From Meandrina meandrites (Eukaryota; Cnidaria; Anthozoa; Scleractinia; Meandrinidae), in NCBI GenBank assembly GCA_963693305.1, contig OY855913.1, positions 17,126,484-17,190,483 on the forward strand: a DNA stretch of 64,000 nt, written 5' to 3'. The notes beneath the pieces were generated by a model that made no database searches, was not told where the DNA came from, and saw nothing but the letters and a program-made list of their open reading frames with translations. Within the stretch, counting starts at the first letter, position 1. Every line of letters starts with the position of its first letter. Below, in pieces: positions 1 to 11,753 of this stretch. The position numbers and the translations under genes are program-made.

Positions 1-238
1 AGAAGCTACATTTTCATAATCACTGCTATGTCGGCATTTTGTTGAATGAGAACCAAAAGATCACATATTCCCTGCAAATGTTTTTATCAATTTCTTCATC
101 TTCTGTGAAACTTTTAGTCAATCATAATAAAGGTTCAGCAAGTAAGAAACAAACGTTTAATTTGAGCCTTTTCGTGACTTCGCATTATTATAAGCGACTG
201 AGCGCGAAGATAGACGGACACGCTGTCACGCTCAAATG
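1..238. other. Left-edge flank, no gene seen
   Basis: I see no supported gene here. The small open frame at 39-242 has no recognisable family and runs into the end of the neighbouring transposable element. Bases 1-34 resemble, in direct orientation, bases 6138-6172 on the far side of that element (shared blocks AGAAGCT, ACATTT and TGTCGG or CGTCGG). Confidence 0.5.
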
Positions 239-1870
239 TTAAGTGTCATTGTCAGAGAAAACCAGGCAATGGCGAAAGATGGGGGTCGGCCGATTTCCCT
301 AATTTTTTCAGCATTTGAAACCTATCAGATAAGATTAAGATTGGTGGTATTTAAATGATTTCTTGGCTTTTCAATCCTGAGATTGACCACCCCCCTACAT
401 TTTGGCTCAGAAAGTGCCAAAAACACATATAAAAAAGGCCAACTTCTCGGTACTAGAAACCGATCTCCCTTTTGCATGTAGTGCACATATTTTTTTCTCA
501 AGGTTAATTAACTAGTTGTTAATGTTTTGGCTTCCTCGAAACAAATTTTCAGTCAAACTAAAATTTTTGCCAAATTTTCTAATGTGGGTAGGTAGCTTGT
601 ACCTTACCACAGAGTGAATTTCGGGGTTTTTCAAATTTTATTTTTTCAAAAGTGCGGAAGTTTATTTTTTATTTTATTCCATTTTTAAGTAGTCTATACC
701 CTTCTTTATCAAAAACAAGAATTTATTGATTGGCACAAGAAACTCTCTTTCCACGAATTTTGTTCAAAAATGCCTTAAATCGCTCTTATGGCTACTTTCC
801 CGCCAAAATTAATTCACACTAAAATATTATATAAAATCGGCAAAATTGCATTTCGAATGAAATTGACGTATTATAATTCAGTTTAGAAACAGCAGAATGT
901 TTACCAAATATGTTAAAAATTAATTTCGAAATTATAATGTAATTAAAATAAATAAATATTGCAGAACTAACACGAATTTCAGTGTGTATTTCCCGCGAAA
1001 ATTCAGTCGTATTATGCAAGTATTGTTTGGATTTTCATGATATATTCAAATTAGCTTGGTTTGTCTCAAAAGCGTGAAAACCTTTTATATAAGGAAGTCT
1101 TAGAAGCAATGATCCAAGGTTCTAATTAAATAGGAGACCTTGCGACAAGGGACTTTCAGCTCATGCTATCATGTAAACTTCATTCTGGACTCTCATGTTA
1201 CAGTGCTTCGCAACACTCTTATGATATGAATTGTTCATTTACTTCACGAGAATCAGCTTGTAGTTTTCTCGGATCTAATAAAACTATTCTGCCGCTAGAT
1301 TCTTGTAAGCCCACTTACGTACTAGGTCTTGGTGTGAGTGGCAAGCTGGGATGGCGATCTCGAAGTTCAGCCGCAATCATCAAGATGCGGCTAATTATGC
1401 AGACCAGGCTGTTTTGATTTTACTGAAGATCTGTCAAACAACACAAAAAGAGAACTAACAGCCGACTACGACTGGCGACGTTGCAATAGTTCATGTTGTT
1501 ATGCATTTCACGAGGTTCAATGCAAACAAGTCAATAACCGAAGCCGTGTTTGTGGGACCGTTTTATTTGTAATGTAAGCATTATTGTCACGCTGGTTGTA
1601 ATTTGAACTCCTCTCTTTTTGAATTCGCCTCGATGTGTTCTCCTCCTAACAAAAACAAACCCAATTCACAAGTAGACAGAGGTAGAAGTTCAACTGAGCA
1701 ATTTTTCTTTTACAATTTTTAGTAATAGGAATTGTTTTTCCCTATAAACTTTAGCTACAGTGCAACTGTTAGCGTGCTATTTATTTAATGTACGTACTCC
1801 AATTTGACCAAAAAAAGCATTAAAAAAATCGCTGTTTTTGATCTTTGTTGAGGACTGTTCCGACTTGCAA
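239..1870 (+). repeat. Left inverted arm of the 5.9-kb element
   Basis: This arm pairs with the reverse complement of 4040-6124. Easily seen matching blocks are the end (TGTCATTGTCAGAG), the segment around 370-430 (GACCACCCCCCTACATTTTG), the segment around 1345-1400, and the inner segment around 1800-1860 containing TTGATCTTTGTTG. Confidence 0.85.
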
Positions 1871-2976
1871 CCGCCCCAAGTTGCATTGTTTGACTGTGAA
1901 TTTACATAAAGCAAAATATTCACCCAAAATAGGCATTAAGTGGGGGCCTAACAATGTCATGATTACGATAGGCTTGACCTGTACGTCATTTCCAGGGCCG
2001 TAAGCAGGATTTTGCTTGGGTGGGCGCAAGCGCCGGAATTGTGAGCGTCTAGGGGGGATCCGGTGGTATTTTTCCCCGCCAAACTTTGAATAATCAAGTT
2101 GTTGAAGTCCACATTTCCTGCATTCTTAGATTCATTTTAACCCCCACTCTCAGATTAAGCGGACCTTTGCGGCGCGTGGGGGGGGGGGGGGGGGGGGGGG
2201 GTAGGTGCGGACGCGCCAATCGCATTATCACTAAAAGAAACATGCCCACAACTACCCTTGATACTCAGACTACATTTACCGTAATCAGACCACCAATGGC
2301 ATCAACTACTATATCACGTTTTAAAGTTTTTCGTATGAAATTTCGCACAGAGCATTACAGACGACGTACACTACGCAGAGGCCACTTGTACTGTTTACCA
2401 CTGATTTTTTACAGCATGCTGGTGAGATGTTGGATGTTTTGCTGTAGATCGTGCAATCAAGTGATTGTAAAACAAAACGAATTTATTTGTTAGGCATGCA
2501 CTTCAGTGTCACAAATGAGATGTCTACTCATCTAAGAATTCTTCTAAACTGAACAACAATAGCTGGTAACCGCAAGCGTTGCACATCGACTAATTATCCC
2601 CCCTCCCCCCCCCCCCCCCCCCCCTACCGCCGCGATTATTTATTTTCGTAGCTCAAAAACCGAGCAATAAGTGGACTAATAACTTCAGTCGCAATAACTT
2701 TTCTTGGGGTTTCTATGGCACAAATCTGCTTCAAGGTTATAGGCCAGCTACGGCTACACAAAAATTGACTTGTCTGGAAGATAAACATTTTTATCGTAAT
2801 ACAAAACACGGTTATATTTTAATTTATTTATATTGTATTTATATTGTATTTATATTGTATTTTTTAAGTCTAAGAAGCATTGTCTTGTACAATTAACGTT
2901 TCTATTTCTTTAGTTGTGATATTCTCCACAGGGCCGTTCTGAAAACCACTTTATGTGAGATCGCCCCCTGTTTAAA

Positions 2977-3054
<78 letters not shown>
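2977..3054. repeat. (ATT)n microsatellite
   Basis: About 25 uninterrupted ATT units inside the core of the 5.9-kb element. Poly-G (2179-2201) and poly-C (about 2600-2624) runs lie in the same core. Confidence 0.95.
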
Positions 3055-3055
<1 letters not shown>

Positions 3056-3262
3056 GGTTGTTGTGCCACTATCATAGTCTTTCATAGGTTTGATTAGGCG
3101 TTTGTGTTACACAAATTTATATAAGCGTTTTTTTTTCTTAATTTATGTATAAGTCACAAGGAGGCATAACTATAAAGGAGACCAAAGCTAGTCAACAGAT
3201 TGACATATGAAACGCCCCAAACCACCCGGGACGAGTGTAGGCCTTGAAGATTTCTTTCCAAT

Positions 3263-3431
3263 CAGTGGCGGATCCAGGGGAGGGGCCCGGGGGGCCGGGG
3301 CCCCGCCTTAATTTTTCGGAAATAGCGCATTTTCTTTGAAGTGCCGGAATTATCTTCGCAGAATTCAACATTCATAGTCAAGCCTTTAAAAGCGGCCCCC
3401 CTCCTTAGCTGAAGGTCTGGATCCGCCACTG
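3263..3431. mobile_element. hAT-like MITE, CAGTGGCGGATCC family
   Basis: A 169-bp element begins CAGTGGCGGATCCAG and ends with its reverse complement CTGGATCCGCCACTG. CCAAT immediately precedes the left end and follows the right end, which may be part of a target duplication. The C-A-G-T-G terminus fits hAT-type ends. Further copies of this family lie at 14912, 41342 and 47973. Confidence 0.75.
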
Positions 3432-4039
3432 CCAATGATACCCAAAGCAGCGTGATTGGAAATATGATCGAGAACGCTTCGAAATTTGAGTGAAAAACTC
3501 TAAGAAAGATAGCCCTCTTCTACTCTTTGTGACTTTTGTAATTCCAAAAGACTTAAATTTTTTAAGGAAAGTAAACCTAAGACATTTTTGGGTTGCCAGT
3601 ATTTCGTATCAGGTTGCAGTAAAAAAACTAATTGTTGGAATTGCAGTGTTTAATTTGTCCAGAGAGTTTAAATTTGTCAGGAATAGATCAATCAGAACCT
3701 AGAATATTAGAATACTAATGAGAGGTTTAATAAATTATGCAGATAAAGGCCGTCACATTTATCTGTATAAATCCCTGAAACGAGGGATTTATACAGATAA
3801 ATCCCTCATTAATATTCATAAATTCATTCATCAGCCCCGCTCTTCCCAGCTACATTATCAAGCCCTCCCCGGACTTTCAGTTAGTTAATATTCAACAGGG
3901 TTGTAAGTTAAATAAAGGTTGTTGAATAACAAAAGAAAATGTGTCAATCATGAAATAATTATCAGTATGAACTATGGCGCATTTGGTGAAAATGGTGCTT
4001 TTTTGCAAATCAGACGTTCGAGTTGACGAATATTTCATT

Positions 4040-6124
4040 ACAGTCCTAAACAAAGATCAAAACACCAATTTTTTTGTGCTTTTATTGGTCAAATTGGAGT
4101 ACATTAAATAATAGTACGAAATTGCTTACACCAGGAGCGTCCCGATGACAGTTGCATCAAATGCATAGCACATTTGAATAGGAAAAAACGCCTCCTTTTA
4201 TACTAATGACTTTTAAATAAAATGTGCTCACCTGAACTTCTACCTAAGTCCACTTTTGTCTTATGTTTGGTTTTGTTTGGAGGAGAAATTGAGGCGAATC
4301 CAAACAGAGAGGGGCTCAAATTATAACCAGCCCGACAATAACGCTTGCATTACAAATAAAACGGTCCCACAAACACGGGGTGGGTCACAGACCTGTTTGC
4401 ATTGAAACTCGTGAAATTAATAACAACCTGAACGTTTGCAAGGTCGCCAGTCGCAGTCGGCTGATAGGTCCCTTCTAGTGTTATTTCACAGATGGCCATA
4501 CCTGTTACTCTATCTTCAGTTAAATCAAAATAGTCTGGTCTGCATAAATTAGCCGCATCTCATTGATTGCTGAACTTCGAGATCGCCATCCCAGCTTGCC
4601 ACTCACACCAAGACCTTGTAAGTGAGCTTACAAGAATCTAGTGGCAGAATAGTTGTATTAGATCCAAGAAAACTACAAGCTGATTCTCGTGAAGTAAACG
4701 AACAATTCATATCATAAGAAATCCAGAGTCATCTGACAATTTGGAATACAAGAGAAAGAAGAGAAGGCCGAGAAATGAAATCATTGTAAAAACCAAGTAC
4801 TGGTTTGTTACAAGAAATTGATATTAAAATACAATATTTCGGCTCTATTTCAGAGTCATATTAAGAATCTCAAGCCTAGCATTAATGAAGGACTCAAAGC
4901 CTCCAGGGAGTTAGAACTATTTTCTCTGATTCCCAATATTTCTATACTTTATTACGTAACTTAAACACGCCTCAGATATTTAAGTTCGTCTTGTAAAATT
5001 AACGTCACAAGACTATGACTCTGAAATAGAGCCGAAATATTGTATTTTAACATCAATTTCTTGTAATAAACCAAAACTTGGTTTTTACAATGATTTCAAT
5101 TGTCGGCCCCACTTTCTTTCTCATATCATAAGAGTGCTGCGAATCACTGTAACGTGAGAGTCCGGAATGAAACATGATAACATCTGAAAGTTCCGAGTCG
5201 TCGGAATAAACGATATCGTAAGGTCTCCTATTTAATTAGAACCTTAGATCATTGCTTCTAAGACTGCTTTATATATAAGGTTTATTTTCACGTTTTTGAG
5301 ACAAACCAAGCTAATTTGAATATACCATGAAAATCCAAACAGTACTTTCATAATACGACTGAATTTTCGAGGGAAATACACACTGAAATTCATGTCAATT
5401 CTGCAATATTTATTCATTTTAATTACATCATAATTTCGAAATTATTTTTATCAAACTTATAAAGATTCTGCTGTTCCTAAACTGAATTATAATACATCAA
5501 TTTCATTCGAAATGCAATTTTGCCGATTTTATATAATATTTTAGTGTGAATTAATTTTGGCGGGAAAGTAGCCATAAGAGCGATTTAAGGCATTTTTGAA
5601 CAAAATGCGTGGAAAGAGAGTTTCTTGTGCCAATCAATAAATTCTTGTTTTTGATTAAGAAGGGTATAGACTACTTAAAAATGGAATAAAATAAAAAATA
5701 AACTTCCGCACTTTTGAAAAAATAAAATTTGAAAAACCCCGAAATTCACTCTGTGGTAAGGTACAAGCTACCTACCCACATTAGAAAATTTGGCAAAAAT
5801 TTTAGTTTGACTGAAAATTTGTTTCGAGGAAGCCAAAACATTAACAACTAGTTAATTAACCTTGAGAAAAAAATATGTGCACTACATGCAAAAGGGAGAT
5901 CGGTTTCTAGTACCGAGAAGTTGGCCTTTTTTATATGTGTTTTTGGCACTTTCTGAGCCAAAATGTAGGGGGGTGGTCAATCTCAGGATTGAAAAGCCAA
6001 GAAATCATTTAAATACCACCAATCTTAATCTTATCTGATAGGTTTCAAATGCTGAAAATATTAGGGAAATCGGCCGACCCCCATCTTTCGCCATTGCCTG
6101 GTTTTCTCTGACAATGACACTTAA
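4040..6124 (-). repeat. Right inverted arm of the 5.9-kb element
   Basis: This is the reverse complement of 239-1870. It is longer than the left arm because a roughly 0.4-kb insertion lies at about 4720-5110, inside the segment that reads continuously in the left arm near 1190-1240. Confidence 0.85.
4775..5098. mobile_element. Palindromic MITE nested in the right arm
   Basis: Left and right ends are inverted copies of about 85 bp: GAAATCATTGTAAAAACCAA at the left and its reverse complement at 5077-5098, followed inward on both sides by ACAATATTTCGGCTCTATTT. It is absent from the corresponding site of the left arm, so it arrived after the inverted repeat had formed. It has no coding potential. 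Confidence 0.75.
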
Positions 6125-6880
6125 ATAGACAATTGGAAGAAGCTCACATTTGCATCATCACCGGTCCGTCGGACTAAGAAGCTTAATTATCCCACAATAT
6201 GACTTAATATTCCTCGGGAGAGCCTCAGTTAAGTAAATTTTCCTGTACCAAGCTTATGTACTCGAAATTTCGGAGTATCGTCAAGCGTACGGGTTCTTTA
6301 TGGAGCCACAAGCGTATACGTGTTGATTATCACGCGCTGTAAAATAACGATGGAACACCATAGAAATTCGTCGTATATACCGACCTAAAAGCTGAAAAAT
6401 ACTCACGAAACCTTTCAGCTGATCGCTTAGAAAAAAAAATATGAACACTGTGAGAAGTAAATGTTGTAAAATATAAAAACACTCACCTTGCAATCGATCA
6501 CCTTAAACCCAAGCAGTAAGCCAAGATGTTCGTTTTACATCGTGGGCCATCGGTAGATCATCGTTGATACGAAGTGTTCTCGAAGAGACCACAAGATCTG
6601 TATTTATTTGTGCTGATTGGCTACGAAGTATATTCTATTGTTACTTACTTACATTCGGAAATCTTACATGAATGCAATAGTGACTACTGGCGCAGGCGCA
6701 GTAGTCACAAAAACTGCAATACAGCTACTTACACTTATGACAACACTTCCTTCTTGATCTTTCAATTGAGGAAAGGAAATCATAAGCAGGGTCAGTGAAT
6801 TTCAAAACTTCTCACGAAGATAATACTGACGAAAAACAAACACACAGCAGACGTCTCTTTACTTCTTTCTCCACCATCTT
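6125..6880. other. Spacer, no gene seen
   Basis: A+T-rich sequence between two repeats. The 70- and 74-aa open frames on opposite strands (6281-6493 and 6574-6798) lack recognisable domains and I do not count them as genes. Confidence 0.4.
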
Positions 6881-6914
6881 TGTTTAGAGACAACACGTGA
6901 CTATTTTGGTGGGA

Positions 6915-7050
6915 ATTTATGGCGATCCGACATTTTTGGATTCGGTCCGGATTTTGTTAGTCGGATCACATCGGTCCACGCTTTGTTAATTCGGTCCGGG
7001 TTTTGTCAATCCGGTCCGATCCGATCCGATCCGGTCCGATCCTGGTTTTG
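6915..7050. repeat. Short degenerate tandem repeat, TCGGTCCGGATTTTGTTAG type
   Basis: Four to five imperfect units built on CGGTCCG plus TTTTGTTAG follow one another, ending in a GATCCGATCCGGTCCGATCC run. No gene overlaps. Confidence 0.6.
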
Positions 7051-7529
7051 TTAGCGCCCTTTAAAAGACACATTTTTACTCTCTTAAAAGTCAATAACTT
7101 CTAGGAATTTATGAATTCGAAAAATGTCTTTCTGTCAGGGCACAAAAGAGGTTATGATTTATCACTAGGTTATATGGTCATTTAATTTGGTGCGCTATTC
7201 CAGCAGAAAACTTGGACACAAAATCGCATAATCTACAGTTTAGCTTTGAGAGCTTGAAACATCACCGTAACTTGCGAGCTGCCAGTAAAACTACAACCAT
7301 GATGTAATTCAATCATCCCCTAATATCCTTGATAAGATTTAGAGGAATCGATGTTCAAATTCGGAGAATTAAAGCTTTACAAGATAACACCTCAAGAAAT
7401 TTGGCTAATGAATTTATTAATGAGCAAGGGTCCTGCGCGACCTTAATCAGATTAAATAATAATTGTGTTGTATTAATGGGGAAATTAAAGGAATTTTACT
7501 CTCACAGTGTCTGTCTCCACTCAGCTGTT

Positions 7530-7600
7530 TAAATAGGTATTGATGAATTTATGCTGGGAGTAACCCTGTGATTGACCTACGAGCAGCCGTCTAAATGAGT
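7530..7600 (+). repeat. Fragment of the tRNA-derived SINE (type 1)
   Basis: The segment with TTTATGCTGGGAGTAACCCT resembles the 3' half of the SINE copies at 37715-37905 and 39465-39745. The tRNA-like part is missing. Confidence 0.4.
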
Positions 7601-7614
7601 TTTTGTACACACTT

Positions 7615-8912
7615 GTAACAGAAGTCCATAACTAGAAGTCTACATCTCTGGTAATAGGCTTTGAGATATGTCTTTCGCGTGTACCTCGCGCTCCTCGCGT
7701 GTAGGCTATTTTTAGAACAGCTTTGCCGCGAACAAGTAGCCAATCACATTGAAGTATTTTTTAATTCGCGCCTTTGATTGGTTGAACAAATTTTTGAAGA
7801 AAAGCAGAACTGCAGAGGACGAGTGAACTCGAGCGAACGGCATTACGAAATTTCTGTTTGTTGGTCATCGTAATTTCCGTTTTGTGAGGATTAAATCGTC
7901 CGGACAAGAATCATCGGGCCATCTTTCATCGATGACGATAGCATCGAAGTTGTAAAAATTCGGAGCATCCAAATAAGCGAGAGGACCTCAGTGTTTTGGA
8001 GTCAGAATACGAAATGGCAGCGGGCAAGATAGACTAATTCCGAGTCAAATTCAAAATGCGAAGACATTAAAGATTAATGGTACTCTCAAGATGAAGACAG
8101 GCATTAAGAGAGCAAGTGCATTTTGGCACAGGTTCGTTGCTATTTTGAAAAACAAAACCGTGGTCCCTGAAGCGCTCAACATCGAGCGCGGAATGAACAG
8201 AATGAAGTTTGATTCGTTTGAGAACAACATTCAGAGAAAACGACAAGTTTGGCGAGTTTCGCATGTTTTTGGAATTATAAGGACGGCATGAAAACAAAAG
8301 ACTGACTAAGGTAATGTATTTGTTTTAATATGAATAGAAATACGAGTTTAATTCATCGAACAATGATGATTTCATTCACATCCGTCAAAAGTTTAATTCA
8401 AGTTGTGCTTCTCGGGCACTTCGCAGTGTGCAGCTATTGTGTTGTGTATGTTGTTCAGTATTTTAGCACGAGGATATGCTGTACAAAATAAAGACACACT
8501 TAACTACTAAAAGTTTGGGGAACTTCTGTTCATAAATTCTCTCGTAAATTATAAAAAGTCGACCTGTTTGTTTTGTGAGTTTGTCTACGGAAACCCGGCG
8601 ACGGGTTGCTTTTTCACTCGCCTTCAAATGCCACTGAACAGACGTTTGAAATCACTATTTACGATGCTACTTCTGTCGAAATGTGAGAATTAAAGAGAAT
8701 GGCCTGTCAAGTGTTTTGATGTGATTTGATTTATTTCACCTGCCACTTTCCAAAATATTCGGCCGCAACTTAGAACTCCAATCGTGTCGAAATAGTGGGT
8801 TACGTCATTTTCTCGCGAGACATCAGTTTCTAAAAATAGCCTACACGCGAAAGACATAGCACGAGCCCCAATACCAGATGTAGACTTCTAGTTATGGACT
8901 TCTGCTTGTAAT
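7615..8912. mobile_element. 1.3-kb non-autonomous hAT-like element
   Basis: Inverted ends of about 85 bp begin CAGAAGTCCATAACTAGAAG and read inward to a block containing TAGGCTATTTTTAGAA. The matching right end lies at 8830-8905. CTTGTAA flanks both ends, consistent with a nearly complete 8-bp target duplication. The two 66-76 aa frames at 8067-8297 overlap on opposite strands and show no transposase motif. A 5' fragment of the same family lies in NFYC at 35383-35470. Confidence 0.7.
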
Positions 8913-10507
8913 AATTAATGAACATGTTTCGTTCAATTCTCACGGAAGTTTCCTCGTTTCTACTTTAATTGCATTAAAGAAGGATTAAAAACACATGCTG
9001 CTCACATAACTAAACTATGGAAACAAACGCAAAACTTGGTAAAAAAAATTCAGTCGTGGCTCACAGAGCCCTTTGATTATATCCATGATTACAAGCGGAA
9101 AACGGCGAAGGTTTTGAATCGAAAAACGCCTCCAACAATGAAGTCTTGAGATCGCAAATGGTAATCTTTTATCCAAATAATATTGACCAATCACAGAGTG
9201 GTATTACACATGTTTTGACATATTGTCTGACTTCTCAGAATAACTACACAAAGCACCAAAGATTCTAAGAAAATGTGAGGGGGCTGCTTGACCTTTAAAT
9301 CAAAGCTGTCTGGCAACTTTTCAGATCAGATTTCTGGGCAAAATATGTTTGCAATTTTGTGAGGACGTACGATAATTGATGATTTTTTTCTGCTTCACTG
9401 ATCTCTCATTTACTGTACTAGGTACTCTGGTTCATATCTTTATTTTTAATTGCAAACCTCGTTCTCCGTGAGGACGCTGTTCAAGTGACCTTAAGATCAG
9501 ACGCATTCCGAGAAATGCTGACCCGTGAGCTATTTTTATTCTGAAAAGAAAGGCACTGCGGATAGTAGACTAAACAAAGTAGACAATTGAGATCTATTCT
9601 GTTTGCACTGCCGTTTGGTTTTACATGAGTACAACATTTGACCACTTTCTTGGAAATTTAGCAACAATGTGCACCCCCCCCCCCCCCCCCCCCCCAGTCC
9701 CATGGTATAAAGGGCTTCCTTTACAAAGAATACGAAACTAACAGCAAGGAATATTCTTATTACTCATTTGACAAAAATTGAATTAGATGAATAATGCAAC
9801 TAATTCATCCTAGACGACTAATTGAATTGTAAGTCAGGATAAATGTGAAAAGTAAGAAGAGTGTGTGTCTGAAAGAGGCATAAACGAATATATTGCCCGT
9901 CTCAGACAAATAATAAATGCGTCAAAAAATGGGGGGCGCACAAGACAGAAGAGAATATATCATAATCTCTAAACCCTCAACAGAGCTTAGCAAAACGGCG
10001 GCTGCAAAGTCATCAGAAAAACGAAACACGAGTGGAGAGGGGGGAGGAGGGGCTGTATATCACACTGACGGAATATGCCAAGGGTATTAACTACCATTGT
10101 GCGATCAAATAAATGTCTCTCATTTGCCACATGTTCAGCTTACTATCCATCTTGTCAAAATTCAAGTTATTATTTTCATCTTCATTGTATGATAGATTTA
10201 CTCCTAGTGATGTTATTACTTCATGATAGAATTCGAAGCCAAGAGGTTTAGTCCTATTATTTTTGGCTGAACCAATCCGCACTGACGGGATGGAGGAATG
10301 CTCTTTTTGGGGAGTGGGAGTAAATATCGTGTTTTGGTACTGCTTGTAGTGTTCTATTTTTTTGAATTTACACCGTTGCGAAATATTATGGTTCCGGTTG
10401 GTGTTCATTTTCAAAGTAAGGCGCATATAAACAGGATCCTGGTAGCTTTTCTTTGTGGGCTTTATCATACCCGTAACTTCTATATGGGGTGCTGGGGCTT
10501 GGGAGGG
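8913..10507. other. Spacer, no gene recognised
   Basis: About 1.6 kb of A+T-rich sequence with a poly-C run near 9676-9695. The largest open frame (140 aa, minus strand 10091-10513) has low-complexity Asn/Lys content and no motif I recognise. A block at 9050-9085 (CAGTCGTGGCTCACAGAG) resembles one at 46835-46865 and is probably a dispersed repeat end. Confidence 0.4.
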
Positions 10508-10685
10508 TATCACCTTTTATTAAAAACTAGCAATGGTATATTGCAATTCCTGAGATTTGATTGGCTAACAGGCAATGGTATATGAGCTCATATACCATTC
10601 ACCACAAATTTCGTAGCCGATGCGCGTCAACGAAAACAACTGGGGAGCTCAAATATTGCAATTCTTTTGGGCGTTTTTAATAAAA

Positions 10686-10719
<34 letters not shown>

Positions 10720-10723
10720 CGTT

Positions 10724-10756
<33 letters not shown>

Positions 10757-10801
10757 ATCTACCATCTCATATCCAACGCGCGCTCGTGGAATAATTGTTA
10801 A
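10508..10801. mobile_element. Fold-back MITE cluster
   Basis: A perfect 26-bp palindrome centres on ATATGAGCTCATAT (10573-10598). A larger hairpin follows at 10684-10801, whose arms start AACAATTATTCCACTCG and meet around a short GCGCTACGCGC loop. It has no coding content. Confidence 0.65.
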
Positions 10802-10828
10802 GTATACCTATACGCTATAGGGGTATGT

Positions 10829-10899
10829 GTAGCCTGCGTTGCAGACGAACGGAATCCCGGTGTATATACCGGGGTTTTGTTCGTCTGCAGCGCAGGCTA
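10829..10899. repeat. Hairpin repeat with TAGCCTGCG ends
   Basis: Arms of about 30 bp with ends TAGCCTGCGTTGCAGACGAA and its imperfect complement TTCGTCTGCAGCGCAGGCTA. Another hairpin with an AGCCTGCGTAGC end lies at 28114-28258. Confidence 0.65.
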
Positions 10900-10905
10900 G
10901 GGTAT

Positions 10906-11636
10906 GTGCCGCTTGTTGAGGGTCTCAATGGGATGAACCGTCAGGGATCAGAGGGAAACGTTGGGATCCCATTCCTAGTCTGTGATGGGATTCCTATTGT
11001 GTCTCTGGAATGGGGGAAATGATGCGAAATTTATCTTTTTACTTATCTAAATCACATCGTTTCGAAATGTGCGAAAATAAGTAGCGAATGTTGTAGTATT
11101 GTGGAGAAAATTTAAAAATAAAATATCCTCTTTACTTCCAGTTTGAGATGGGGTATACAATTTCACTTTTCCGTCTGATTTGAGTCTGGGGTGACTCGTG
11201 GAGGACCCCACCCAACATTTTCAAGTATCGCGCTGGGGACGACTCGTTTCGTTTCCATTTTAAAAAGGGGATTAAAAGATGTCCTTCCACATCGAAATAT
11301 TCGAGGATATAAGGGAAGGGTTCTTTTTTACAAATTGGAAATAAAGTTCAACTCAAGAGGAACAATGCTTGCCATTTGTAAATGGATCGTGTAGTTCGTA
11401 CGGTCATTTGAGTAAACCGTTGCAATTGAGTAATAAGGTTTCAGTCAAAATTTATGTAGAAGTTCAAACTTCCAAATGCAAAGTAGGCGTGGAGTGTGGG
11501 AAGAGCCATGCAAGCCTATTTTTAGAGCACTTTCACGTTTTATCAAACGCGAAGACTGGTGCAATTCTAAGATTGCGAAAACTCGTGCTTACCAATAAAT
11601 CATCACAAATGAGCCATTCCTCTATTTTTATTCACT
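10906..11636. other. Region downstream of the first astacin gene
   Basis: No gene seen. The open frame 11369-11713 (plus) is antisense to the expected 3' untranslated region of the minus-strand astacin and has no recognisable domain. Confidence 0.4.
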
Positions 11637-11642
11637 TGGTTG
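11637..11642 (-). other. Candidate polyadenylation signal of the first astacin gene
   Basis: AATAAA on the minus strand, about 112 nt after the TAA stop at 11754-11756. It is the first canonical hexamer after the stop. Confidence 0.45.
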
Positions 11643-11753
11643 TTCGTCTGATACATGTAACTTATACTTTTTTTTACTTTTTTGTCAGAGGTATTTTGAT
11701 AAACGATAAATAACTCTCAGAGATGTAAACAAAATCAAGTATCGCCCTGGTGT

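Larger units (their letters stand above)
239..6124. mobile_element. 5.9-kb element with very long terminal inverted repeats and TTAA ends
   Basis: The sequence starting TTAAGTGTCATTGTC at 239 is repeated in reverse complement ending at 6124. The arms run about 239-1870 on the left and 4040-6124 on the right. The outer 1.2 kb is nearly identical and the inner part is visibly more diverged. TTAA stands at both ends, which fits either a TTAA target duplication (as in piggyBac-type transposition) or ends that simply begin with TTAA; the ends do not show the CCY start usual for piggyBac. The core (1900-4030) contains simple repeats and a small hAT-like MITE, and no transposase frame was found, so the element looks non-autonomous. 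The extra length of the right arm is explained by a nested palindromic insertion at 4775-5098. The 135-aa open frame at 2086-2493 is driven by a poly-G run and has no family signature. Confidence 0.8.

Noticed and set aside
2086..2493. 135-aa frame with a poly-Gly run
   Set aside because: It is driven by a poly-G tract inside a non-autonomous element; no transposase or other domain is seen.
10091..10513. 140-aa minus-strand frame
   Set aside because: Low-complexity composition, no family motif, and no convincing splice partners.
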